A stretch of 9,467 nucleotides of DNA from Nitrospina sp. (GCA_018665625.1 JABJCF010000063.1:1-9467); one strand, 5' to 3'; positions 1-6,194 are shown, counted from the first letter of the stretch. Notes: generated by a model not told the origin, from the sequence alone. Program-made: numbers and translations.

Positions 1-138
1 AAAACTGCTACGCAGTTTACACACAGGGCCAACAGGCACTACTGCTACAAAGATCATGATCTAATAACCTATATTTTTTAACCCGAGTGGTACACTTTTA
101 CTCCGCCACACTGGTACGAATTTACTCTGCCCTTGACA
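1..138. mobile_element. probable outer end of an IS21-family insertion sequence
   Basis: The stretch has no convincing coding frame. It carries two imperfect subterminal repeats (88-107 and 112-131) and stops at TTGACA (133-138). Read on the minus strand from 138 it begins TGTCAAGGGCAGAGTAAA. IS21-family elements typically begin TGT and end ACA and carry several repeated subterminal transposase-binding sites, so this looks like one end of such an element with its istA/istB genes outside the window to the left. A 7-bp inverted repeat (AAACTGC/GCAGTTT, 2-18) lies at the left edge. The other end and any target duplication cannot be seen, so a degraded remnant is equally possible. The family call rests on remembered end structure, not on a transposase. 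Confidence 0.42.
88..131. repeat. two imperfect 20-bp direct repeats, 24-bp period
   Basis: Unit one starts TGGTACACTTTTACTCCGCC at 88 and unit two starts TGGTACGAATTTACTCTGCC at 112. They match at 16 of 20 positions by hand count. Their spacing and closeness to the presumed element end suggest transposase-binding repeats of an IS21-like terminus. Confidence 0.6.
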
Positions 139-171
139 GGTTTTTGTTGTTTATCCCTTATCTGTGGGGGG

Positions 172-189
172 TTGGCATACTTTATGCAT
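172..189 (+). promoter_or_regulatory. probable sigma-54 (-24/-12) promoter
   Basis: TTGGCATACTTTATGCAT has GG at 174-175 and GC at 186-187, separated by exactly 10 bases. This is the invariant spacing of RpoN promoters (consensus TGGCAC-N5-TTGC). TGGCA of the -24 box and TGC of the -12 box are present, with mismatches elsewhere. A start about 12 bases beyond GC (near 199) gives a leader of about 36 bases before the ribosome site at 221-230 and the ATG at 235. No upstream activator site can be recognised, and the IS-like end only about 35 bases upstream may have displaced one. Confidence 0.5.
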
Positions 190-234
190 TATATAGATGT
201 ATATGTAATGGAAGATTTTTGGAAAGGTGAAATT

Positions 235-459
235 ATGACAACTGCAACAATCAAAACAAGAAATCAAGTCCCTGTCAAACGGAGTGGGAAGGCTAGGAAT
301 AAAGCAGCCAAAAAATCTCCTTGGACAGCGATTATTATTTTCCTGATCTTTGCGGGTCTGGTGGCATATTTGTTCTCCCCGAACGTGCCAGACTCGCAAA
401 GAGCGGGTTCTAAAGGAAAAATGGCTACAAATGGTTTTGTCGGCGGACTTGGTAAATAA
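235..459 (+). CDS. small single-pass membrane protein, unknown function
   Basis: The product is 74 aa. Residues 1-28 are strongly basic (many Lys/Arg), residues about 30-48 form one hydrophobic segment (W30 to S48), and the short tail is Gly/Ser/Lys-rich. The positive-inside rule suggests a cytoplasmic N terminus. I do not recognise a family. The frame stays open upstream to a TTG at 133, but that extension runs through the sigma-54-like promoter, whereas the ATG at 235 has AGGTGA at 225-230, four bases upstream. The stop is 15 bases before the first CNBD gene, which suggests co-transcription. It could anchor or signal to the adjacent CNBD protein, but that is inference from position only. 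Confidence 0.6.
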   Translation: MTTATIKTRNQVPVKRSGKARNKAAKKSPWTAIIIFLIFAGLVAYLFSPNVPDSQRAGSKGKMATNGFVGGLGK

Positions 460-474
460 AGAGCTAAATTTACA

Positions 475-888
475 GTGTCTGTTCAAAATGGGAAAATAGA
501 AAAAGAGTTCCAAAAAGGGGAAATCTTAATCCGAGAAGGCGATTTAAGCGATTGCGCTTATATTTTGGAATCGGGAAGGGCCGAGGTTCTTAAAAGTCTG
601 CCCGGTGGCGAAAGTCAGGTTGTCGGAACTCTTGAGCAAAATGATATCTTTGGAGAATTGGGTTTAATTGATGGGTTTCCCAGATCTGCTACGGTTAAGG
701 CCTTAGCGCCCTGTCGAGTTTCAATTCTTACCCAACAGGCTTTCAATTCTTTGGCTAGGAATAACCCTCAGGCTTTAATGCCCATTTTAAAAATTTTAGC
801 AAACCGTCTTAGACAGACCTTGGTTATTCTGGATAAATTAGAAACGGATCAGAACACTACGAAAACATTTTCGATAGGTAGCGTGTAG
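475..888 (+). CDS. stand-alone cyclic nucleotide-binding domain protein (copy 1)
   Basis: This 137-aa protein is essentially one CNBD of the CRP/PKA-R beta-roll type. The phosphate-binding cassette is visible: F59-G60-E61 and P69-R70-S71-A72, supplying the Glu that contacts ribose and the Arg that contacts the cyclic phosphate in canonical domains. A C-terminal helix region follows (about 97-125). No helix-turn-helix, kinase, channel or cyclase domain is attached, so output must go through a partner. The start is GTG at 475 with only weak ribosome-site character (AAGAG upstream). It lies 15 bases after the small membrane protein gene and is probably translated from the same message. It is the most diverged of three tandem copies. 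Ligand (cAMP, cGMP or none) is not determinable here. Confidence 0.85.
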   Translation: MSVQNGKIEKEFQKGEILIREGDLSDCAYILESGRAEVLKSLPGGESQVVGTLEQNDIFGELGLIDGFPRSATVKALAPCRVSILTQQAFNSLARNNPQALMPILKILANRLRQTLVILDKLETDQNTTKTFSIGSV

Positions 889-1007
889 AAATTTTTTTAA
901 GCGACCCACCTTCCAATTTCTTAAGATTCTTTTCCTCTTAGAAACTAGTTCGTAGGGCATAAACCAAATGTGTTCAGCATCATATTTTTCATAAGGATAT
1001 GATTTGT

Positions 1008-1403
1008 ATGGAAAAAATATATTTCAATAAGGATGATGTAATTGTAGAAGAAGGAACTTTGAGTGACGGCGCTTACATTATTGAATCGGGCAAAGTTGAG
1101 GTTTTCAAAAAATTACCCAATGGGCAAACCCAACAAATAGCCAGGTTGGACAAAAACGATATTTTTGGGGAGATGGGATTAATCGATCAGCTTCCGAGAT
1201 CCGCCACAGTTATAGCCTTGGAAGACTGTTGCATTTCGATTATGACTCCAGACAGTTTTAATTCTCTTGCTAAGAGTAATCCAAAAGCCCTCATGCCTGT
1301 TTTAAAAATATTGGCAAAGAGACTTAGAAACACCCTAAAAATCATTGAGAACGTTGAAGGGTATAAGTCGCATAACAATGCGATAGTTGCTGGGAACATA
1401 TAA
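1008..1403 (+). CDS. stand-alone cyclic nucleotide-binding domain protein (copy 2)
   Basis: A 131-aa single CNBD with an intact phosphate-binding cassette (F53-G54-E55, then P63-R64-S65-A66). By hand alignment it is about two-thirds identical to copy 3 over residues 1-116, without gaps. The ATG at 1008 is preferred over the in-frame ATG at 999: the AAGGA at 993-997 abuts the 999 codon but lies 10 bases before 1008, and starting at 1008 aligns the N terminus exactly with copy 3. A 119-base gap separates it from copy 1, so it may have its own promoter, though none is convincing. A strong intrinsic terminator follows at 1428-1471. The last ~15 residues differ between copies and are the likeliest place for specificity. 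Confidence 0.85.
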   Translation: MEKIYFNKDDVIVEEGTLSDGAYIIESGKVEVFKKLPNGQTQQIARLDKNDIFGEMGLIDQLPRSATVIALEDCCISIMTPDSFNSLAKSNPKALMPVLKILAKRLRNTLKIIENVEGYKSHNNAIVAGNI

Positions 1404-1427
1404 CGACTTTTTTTAGTTAGTAAAAAT

Positions 1428-1471
1428 AAACCTGGGCCGACATAATAAGTGTCGGTTTTTCAGGTTTTTTT
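1428..1471 (+). terminator. intrinsic terminator after CNBD copy 2
   Basis: Outer stem AAACCTG (1428-1434) pairs with CAGGTTT (1461-1467) and inner stem CCGACA (1437-1442) pairs with TGTCGG (1450-1455), with a small internal loop. A T run covers 1465-1471. Its orientation fits the end of the copy 2 transcript, so copy 3 needs its own promoter. Confidence 0.82.
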
Positions 1472-1522
1472 GCATTCTAAGGGTTTATTGATTTTTTGTA
1501 ATTAAAGCTATAAACTAAATCT

Positions 1523-1534
1523 AGCCTATAGGCT
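1523..1534. promoter_or_regulatory. 12-bp perfect palindrome upstream of CNBD copy 3, possible operator
   Basis: AGCCTATAGGCT is self-complementary. A weak promoter candidate lies just before it (TTGATT at 1488-1493, TAAACT at 1511-1516, 17-base spacer), which would put the transcription start on the palindrome, a usual place for a repressor site. A second TATAAT at 1564-1569 sits so close to the ATG at 1578 that it would give a leaderless message. Function is inferred from symmetry and position only. Confidence 0.3.
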
Positions 1535-1577
1535 CGAAATTTTTATCGCTTTTCCGATGTACATATAATTAAAGTTT

Positions 1578-1973
1578 ATGAAAACGAGATATTTTAAAAA
1601 AGGTGAAGAAATTATTAAGGAAGGTATGTTGAGCGATTGTGCTTATATCATAGAATCCGGTAGCGTGGAAGTTTCCAAAAAAAAACCCAATGGAGAAAGG
1701 CAATCCATTGGAATTTTGAAGGAAAATGATATTTTTGGCGAAATGGGTTTGATCGATGGTTTGCCCCGTTCGGCTAGTGTGGTTGCTTTGGAAGATTGCT
1801 CAATATCGATTATGACACAGGAAGCTTTCAACTCCTTGGCCCAACACAATGCACAGGCACTGATGCCCATCCTTAAGGTCCTTGCCAAGCGGCTGCGTTC
1901 CACCCTTCGATTAGTTGAAGATATGCAGGACGGTAAAAGTAACTCTTCCGCCCCACTGAATGATGGTTTCTAA
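1578..1973 (+). CDS. stand-alone cyclic nucleotide-binding domain protein (copy 3)
   Basis: A 131-aa single-domain CNBD, same length as copy 2. The cassette F53-G54-E55 and P63-R64-S65-A66 is intact, and the shared LSDxAYIIESG block lies at residues 18-28. The C-terminal tail after about residue 117 is Ser/Asn-rich and unlike those of copies 1 and 2. It is transcriptionally separated from copy 2 by the terminator at 1428-1471 and has poor ribosome-site sequence before its ATG. With all three copies retaining ligand residues, the set looks maintained rather than decaying. No terminator is visible before the following TrhP-like gene. Confidence 0.85.
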   Translation: MKTRYFKKGEEIIKEGMLSDCAYIIESGSVEVSKKKPNGERQSIGILKENDIFGEMGLIDGLPRSASVVALEDCSISIMTQEAFNSLAQHNAQALMPILKVLAKRLRSTLRLVEDMQDGKSNSSAPLNDGF

Positions 1974-2108
1974 AACCCTCACCCATATTTAATCACATCC
2001 CCTTCCTCTTATTTAACTTGTAAGTTTGCCATCTAGGATGAATCTGGTGTAAGCTGATCTATTCTTTTTAGACTAATAAAATACAAAATTTAGTTTTATA
2101 CGAAGCTT

Positions 2109-3395
2109 ATGAAATCAGAATTATTATCCCCTGCTGGGAGTCCTGAAAAATTAAAGTATGCTCTTGCTTATGGGGCTGATGCGGTTTACGCGGGAATTCC
2201 AAAATTTTCTCTAAGGGCTAAAGAGAATCCTTTCAAAGACCACTTATTGAAAGAGGCCATTGATTATACCCACAAGCTGGGTAAGAAAATTTATGTAACG
2301 GCAAACATACTTCCCCCAAACCGTAAAATTGAATCGTTTAAGAAATCCTTAGCTCAACATGCGGAGATGGGCCCAGATGCTTTTATAATGGCTGATCCGG
2401 GAATGATTCAGTTTGCCATGAAGGAATTTCCTGAGATTCCTATTCATTTATCTGTACAAACAAACACCATAAATTGGCCATCCGTTGAATTTTGGTACAA
2501 CCTGGGAGTGCAGCGAATTATTTTATCGCGTGAATTAACCCTCGAAGAAATCACTGATATTCATACACGCGTTCCCGGAATGGAATTAGAAGCTTTTGTG
2601 CATGGTGCAATTTGTATCGCTTATTCGGGTCGATGTTTATTATCTAATTATTTTAATCACCGGGATGCAAACCAAGGGACCTGTACTAATAGCTGTCGAT
2701 GGGAATATGATATCCACGAGGAAAAAGGCAATGACACGGAGGAATATCAGCCTCTCAAAGGTCAGTACGCAATTGAAGAGAAGCAAAGAGATGGCGAGTT
2801 GATGCCAGTTGAAGAAGATGAACATGGCACTTACATCATGAACTCGAAAGATCTTCGAGCCATAGAATTTTTGAGTCCCATGAAAAAGGCCGGTATTGTT
2901 TCATTTAAAATTGAAGGACGCTCTAAATCAATTTACTACCTCTCTTTGGTTACGCGTGCTTACAGACGCGCCATCGAAGATTTAGAAGAAAACCGAGATT
3001 TTAATCCGAGTCTGATTGACGAAATTGGTAAGACGGCTAACCGAGGTTTTACGTCGGCATTTTTAATTTCTGCTGCGAACCGTGAAACGGAAAGATTCGA
3101 TTCTCCGCAGGAAACCAACCAGCCACAAATTTTTGGAGGCCAGGTTGTAAATGATCGTTCGGGATGGATGGAAGTTGATGTCAAAAATAGAATCGAATTG
3201 GGGGATGAAGTAGAGTGCCTTTCCCCAAGTGAACAATATAAATTTAAAATTAACGCTATGGAGACGGTTGCCGGAGAAAGTATTTCGGTTGCTCATGGCG
3301 GCAATGGAACTGTCTGGATTCAGACAGATGGGCCGGTTGAACCTTATGCTTTGTTGAGCCTTCTAAAAAATACCTCCGCAGATTCAAAAGTTTGA
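2109..3395 (+). CDS. trhP: U32-family tRNA U34 hydroxylase (TrhP/YegQ-like)
   Basis: This 428-aa protein begins with the family block ELLSPAGS and an (A)YGADAVYAG segment, and carries the U32 signature EAFVHGAICIAYSGRC around residues 161-176. Four cysteines (C169, C176, C192, C196, the last two in GTCTNSC) are placed as the iron-sulfur ligands of the family. The EDEHGTYIMNSKDLRAI and KIEGRSKS blocks also match E. coli YegQ, and a C-terminal beta domain follows from about residue 340. TrhP, although named a peptidase family, is established as the prephenate-dependent enzyme making 5-hydroxyuridine at tRNA position 34, an intermediate of cmo5U/mo5U. It is slightly shorter than the E. coli protein (453 aa). 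CmoA/CmoB are not in the window. The start has no strong ribosome site, and the only upstream promoter candidate (TTGCCA at 2026, TGTAAG at 2048) is weak. Confidence 0.93.
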   Translation: MKSELLSPAGSPEKLKYALAYGADAVYAGIPKFSLRAKENPFKDHLLKEAIDYTHKLGKKIYVTANILPPNRKIESFKKSLAQHAEMGPDAFIMADPGMIQFAMKEFPEIPIHLSVQTNTINWPSVEFWYNLGVQRIILSRELTLEEITDIHTRVPGMELEAFVHGAICIAYSGRCLLSNYFNHRDANQGTCTNSCRWEYDIHEEKGNDTEEYQPLKGQYAIEEKQRDGELMPVEEDEHGTYIMNSKDLRAIEFLSPMKKAGIVSFKIEGRSKSIYYLSLVTRAYRRAIEDLEENRDFNPSLIDEIGKTANRGFTSAFLISAANRETERFDSPQETNQPQIFGGQVVNDRSGWMEVDVKNRIELGDEVECLSPSEQYKFKINAMETVAGESISVAHGGNGTVWIQTDGPVEPYALLSLLKNTSADSKV

Positions 3396-3413
3396 TTTCA
3401 AAAGGAAAAGATA

Positions 3414-3611
3414 TCACTCCGGGATGTTTTTGTTCTGATCATTTTTTGCGGAATTAGCCCAAGAAATAGCAACTAGAATTACGATTATCATAAATAATAA
3501 AATCCAGTCCGTGATACTACTTATTTTGTAGTCAAAAATATCCTTGGCCAGAGTGCCATCAAAGGCCAAGGCAAGAATAGTAACAATTAGTAGTACAATA
3601 AATTTCTTCAA
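3414..3611 (-). CDS. possible small membrane or exported protein, unknown
   Basis: A 65-aa product starting at TTG (3611), with AGGAA eight bases upstream, is preferred over the longer frame from TTG at 3641. It begins Met-Lys-Lys and has a signal-like hydrophobic stretch (residues 4-17), then a second hydrophobic segment (about 33-51) and a polar Lys/Asn tail. It converges on the TrhP-like gene with an 18-base gap and lies divergent from hpnH. I recognise no family. The two clean hydrophobic segments and the ribosome site argue that it is real. The TTG start and small size argue for caution. Confidence 0.42.
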   Translation of the reverse strand: MKKFIVLLIVTILALAFDGTLAKDIFDYKISSITDWILLFMIIVILVAISWANSAKNDQNKNIPE

Positions 3612-3702
3612 GGTTTGGTTTCCTGGAAACGGTTGCCACAACTCTACAGGAGATTTTTTAAAAAATATATTCTAAGTCTATAGATTGCAAAGGATAAAAC
3701 TC

Positions 3703-3731
3703 TTTGCTCTCTTTTGGAACCATCTTATAAT
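3703..3731 (+). promoter_or_regulatory. candidate sigma-70-type promoter for hpnH
   Basis: TTGCTC (3703-3708), 17-base spacer, then a perfect TATAAT (3726-3731). Transcription would start near 3738, giving a leader of about 60 bases that opens with the inverted repeat at 3734-3769. Confidence 0.48.
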
Positions 3732-3733
3732 AG

Positions 3734-3769
3734 TTATTTCGTCTTGGGATTACAGTAAATACGAAATAA
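3734..3769 (+). promoter_or_regulatory. 9-bp inverted repeat in the hpnH leader, operator or attenuator candidate
   Basis: TTATTTCGT (3734-3742) and ACGAAATAA (3761-3769) are exact reverse complements 18 bases apart, followed by TATTTTTG. It sits directly at the expected transcription start, so it may be a repressor operator. The T-rich sequence after it also permits a weak attenuator. The stem is AT-rich, so the RNA hairpin would be of modest stability. Confidence 0.38.
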
Positions 3770-3800
3770 TATTTTTGTTAACTTTTAATCAATTAAATTT

Positions 3801-4808
3801 ATGCCGGTACCCGTTTATCAAGCATTCAAAATAGGTTCTTATATTTTCAGGCAAAAGATGAAAGGAAACAAACGTTATCCTTTAGTAATGATGCTTGAAC
3901 CTTTATTCAGGTGTAATTTGGAGTGTATTGGCTGTGGGAAAATCCAAAAACCGAATGAAATATTAAAGCAAAACCTCAGTCCTGAACAATGTTTCAAGGC
4001 GGCGAGAGAATGTGGGGCTCCTGTAGTGTCCATTGCAGGCGGTGAACCTTTAATGCACCCCAATATTGTTGAAATTGTCGAAGGCCTGATTGCAATGAAA
4101 CGTTTTATTTACCTTTGCACCAATGCCATTTTATTAAAAGACTATCTCGACAAATTACCAGTTAGTCCTTACTTGACCCTTTCCGTACACCTTGATGGTA
4201 TGGAAGAAGATCATGACCGAGTGGTTGATCAAGAGGGCACGTTCAAACTTGCAACAGAAGCGGTTAGGGAAGCCAAGAAAAAAGGTTTTAGAGTTACCAG
4301 TGCCACCACCTTTTTTGATGATACTACTATTGAAAGTGCTGAGGAGTTTCTCGATTTTTTAAAACCCCTTGGCATAGATGGAATTACAATGGCCTCTGCA
4401 TTCAGATATCCGGATGCTCCAGATCAGGATCATTTTTCTGGCCGAAAGAAAACGTTTGAGTTTTTTGATAAGCTGCTGGAAAAGAATAAAAACGGCCGTT
4501 GGGATATCAACCATTCCCCGTTGTACCTTGAGTTTTTAAGAGGGAAGCGCGATTATTCGTGTACTCCCTGGGGTAACCCAAATTACTCTGTTTTAGGTTG
4601 GCAAAAACCCTGCTACCTTCTTGATGATGGTTATGCTGAAACATATCAGGAGTTGATGGAAACTACGGAATGGGAAAACTATGGTCACGAAAATAACAAA
4701 AAATGCGCTGACTGTACTGCACATTGCGGTTACGAAGCGACGGCCGTTCAGGAAGCAACTTCAACCCTTCGCGGCATGGTTGATTCTGCAAAGTTGGTTT
4801 TCCAATAA
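3801..4808 (+). CDS. hpnH: radical SAM adenosylhopane synthase HpnH
   Basis: The protein is 335 aa, the usual length for HpnH. It contains the radical SAM cluster motif C38-x3-C42-x2-C45 in the context LEPLFRCNLECIGCGKI, the GGE motif at 80-82, the block SVHLDGMEEDHD, the segment CTPWGNPNYSVLGWQKPCYL, and the C-terminal cysteines C302, C305, C309 in KCADCTAHCGYEATAV. All are characteristic of HpnH. The enzyme joins the 5'-deoxyadenosyl radical of SAM to diploptene, giving adenosylhopane, the first step to side-chain-extended hopanoids. No squalene-hopene cyclase, hpnG or other hopanoid gene is in this window, so hpnH stands alone here. No clear ribosome site precedes the ATG. Its stop lies one base from the stop of the opposing pentapeptide gene, with no terminator between. 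Confidence 0.95.
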   Translation: MPVPVYQAFKIGSYIFRQKMKGNKRYPLVMMLEPLFRCNLECIGCGKIQKPNEILKQNLSPEQCFKAARECGAPVVSIAGGEPLMHPNIVEIVEGLIAMKRFIYLCTNAILLKDYLDKLPVSPYLTLSVHLDGMEEDHDRVVDQEGTFKLATEAVREAKKKGFRVTSATTFFDDTTIESAEEFLDFLKPLGIDGITMASAFRYPDAPDQDHFSGRKKTFEFFDKLLEKNKNGRWDINHSPLYLEFLRGKRDYSCTPWGNPNYSVLGWQKPCYLLDDGYAETYQELMETTEWENYGHENNKKCADCTAHCGYEATAVQEATSTLRGMVDSAKLVFQ

Positions 4809-4809
4809 A

Positions 4810-5289
4810 CTAATTTTGGTTGGGGGAATCAGGTAGAACCGTTTCTGAATTTGTTAAAGCCCCTTTTAATTGATCCGCAGTGAGGCCTTCAGCCATTTTC
4901 AGGTTAGCTCCTTCGAGCTGGGTATCATTCATTTCAGCTTGCATTAGGTCGGCCCGAACAAGGTTTGTATTTTTCATATTGGTATTTTTTAAGTTAGCCC
5001 ACCTCAAATTCGCCCCTCTTAAATTGGCACCTTCCAGGTTTGTGTTCTCAAGATTGGCATTTTTAAAATATGCGCCATAAAGGTAGGCACCTTCCAAGTT
5101 AGCATCTTTTAAATTTGCGCCAATGAGTACTGCACCCTTCATCTTGAAGTTTTTTAAGTCTGCAGCCGTTCCCTCTTTCCCATTGGAATCCAGCCATTTT
5201 TTATGATCGGAAAGGATTTTTTTTAAATCTGCCGAAGAAATTGTTTCTTTAGGATTGTGACTTTGCTCATTCATCCGGCTATTGTACAT
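4810..5289 (-). CDS. pentapeptide-repeat protein
   Basis: From the ATG at 5289 the product is 159 aa. Residues about 20-41 form a helical cap with the motif HKKWLDSNGKEG, often found at the start of this class. Residues 53-132 are 16 uninterrupted in-register pentads of A(N/D)LxG type, preceded by two degenerate ones, enough for about four coils of a right-handed quadrilateral beta-helix. The tail has the common GLTADQLKGA and LPDS ending. There is no signal peptide or membrane segment, so it is probably cytoplasmic. Function is unknown. DNA-mimicking gyrase protectors such as MfpA/Qnr share the fold, but nothing specific points to that role here. Start choice is uncertain: ATG at 5274 or TTG at 5310 are in frame, and only 5289 has a weak GGA-type site at a sensible distance. 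Confidence 0.88.
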   Translation of the reverse strand: MYNSRMNEQSHNPKETISSADLKKILSDHKKWLDSNGKEGTAADLKNFKMKGAVLIGANLKDANLEGAYLYGAYFKNANLENTNLEGANLRGANLRWANLKNTNMKNTNLVRADLMQAEMNDTQLEGANLKMAEGLTADQLKGALTNSETVLPDSPNQN

Positions 5290-5313
5290 CCATGTCAATT
5301 CCAGAAGCAAGTG

Positions 5314-5335
5314 CTCCCGGGTTCCCGGGAGTTTT
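5314..5335 (+). terminator. strong GC-rich hairpin with plus-strand T run
   Basis: CTCCCGGG (5314-5321) and CCCGGGAG (5324-5331) are perfect complements, followed on the plus strand by TTTT (5332-5335). No T run follows it on the minus strand. As a terminator it therefore faces plus, where the only upstream gene is hpnH, 500 bases away across the pentapeptide gene. It may instead act as a stem in the minus-strand intercistronic RNA just before the pentapeptide start. Confidence 0.45.
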
Positions 5336-5348
5336 GCATTAAAAAATT

Positions 5349-6194
5349 TTAGGAAGCGATTACCTGTTCGTAAAGCTTTTTAAATTTTTCATTTTTAGGA
5401 TCGACCTGAAGTGCTTTTTCTAATGACAGTTTTGCTGATTCTCTATTTTTTGCTTTTAGGTGGGTTGTGGCAAGCTGATAATAGGCTTCCAGATAATAAG
5501 GATTTACTTGAAGTGAATTCTGAAAAGATTGAATTGCCTTGGGAATATTTCCTTGTGTTTTATAAAGTACTCCTAAATTGAATTGAGTCAGCATGCCATT
5601 TGAATCAATATCAAGGGACTTTAAGAGAATAGACTCTGCTTGTATGAGGTCACCTGCCAGGCGATAACTATCCCCCAGGTTATTTAGAAAAGTGGTGTTT
5701 CCCGGCTCAAAGGTTATTGCTCGTTTGTAATACTCAATAGCCTTATCAAGATTATTATCTGCTTTGTAAATATTGCCAATATTGTTTAATGCTTTTCCAT
5801 CATTGTCATCATTATTTAAGGTAACTGCACTCTCCCAATTTTTCAGGGCTTCATTTTTATTTCCAGAGGTGTAATGAACCATACCCAGGTTAATTTGGGC
5901 TTGGGCATCTTGGGGATTGAGGCTCAGGGCTTTTTCAAAATTTATTTTTGCATCTTCGTAGCGGCTCATGCCAAATAAAATAAGACCCTTTTTTCTATAA
6001 ATATTTGGATTTTCAGGATTAAATTTAATTGCCAGATCAAATTCTTCCAGAGCATTTTTAAAAAGGCTCAATTGGGCAAACTCCAATCCTAACTTGTAAT
6101 GAGATTCTGATTCCTTTTTGTCTACCTTAATGTCATTGGAGGTGCAGGCAAAAGTGAAAGAAGCGAGTAAAGCGAAGAAAATTATGTTTCTCAT
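5349..6194 (-). CDS. exported TPR protein, probable lipoprotein
   Basis: The 281-aa product has a short signal sequence (residues 1-16) ending in TFAC, with Cys17 the likely lipidated residue. The lipobox is atypical, with Thr and Phe at -3 and -2. The mature part is almost entirely seven consecutive tetratricopeptide repeats (about residues 31-270), with typical consensus positions such as LG at repeat helix A and A...(F/Y)..A(L/I)..NP at helix B. This is a protein-protein scaffold anchored in the envelope. The partner is unknown. The start has AGGATC seven bases upstream. It follows the secreted pair on the same strand behind a strong terminator and has little room for a promoter (6195-6228), so read-through expression is possible. 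Only 59 bases separate it from the pentapeptide ATG. Confidence 0.88.
   Translation of the reverse strand: MRNIIFFALLASFTFACTSNDIKVDKKESESHYKLGLEFAQLSLFKNALEEFDLAIKFNPENPNIYRKKGLILFGMSRYEDAKINFEKALSLNPQDAQAQINLGMVHYTSGNKNEALKNWESAVTLNNDDNDGKALNNIGNIYKADNNLDKAIEYYKRAITFEPGNTTFLNNLGDSYRLAGDLIQAESILLKSLDIDSNGMLTQFNLGVLYKTQGNIPKAIQSFQNSLQVNPYYLEAYYQLATTHLKAKNRESAKLSLEKALQVDPKNEKFKKLYEQVIAS

Noticed and set aside
1..64. 3' end of an istB or other transposase gene
   Set aside because: Open frames reach stops here, but none of the short peptides matches a recognisable transposase C terminus.
133..234. N-terminal extension of the small membrane protein from the upstream TTG
   Set aside because: It would run through the IS-like end and the sigma-54-like promoter, and ATG 235 has a proper ribosome site.
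999..1007. ATG at 999 as the start of CNBD copy 2
   Set aside because: The Shine-Dalgarno sequence directly abuts it, and the paralogue alignment begins at 1008.
475..1973. CRISPR-linked or CBASS/Pycsar-type cyclic-nucleotide defence system
   Set aside because: No nucleotide cyclase/CD-NTase, effector (TM, nuclease, TIR) or repeat array is in the window, and the CNBD proteins lack effector domains.
4880..5080. Plus-strand open frame opposite the pentapeptide gene
   Set aside because: It is a periodic shadow of the in-register pentapeptide codons and has no ribosome site or family features.
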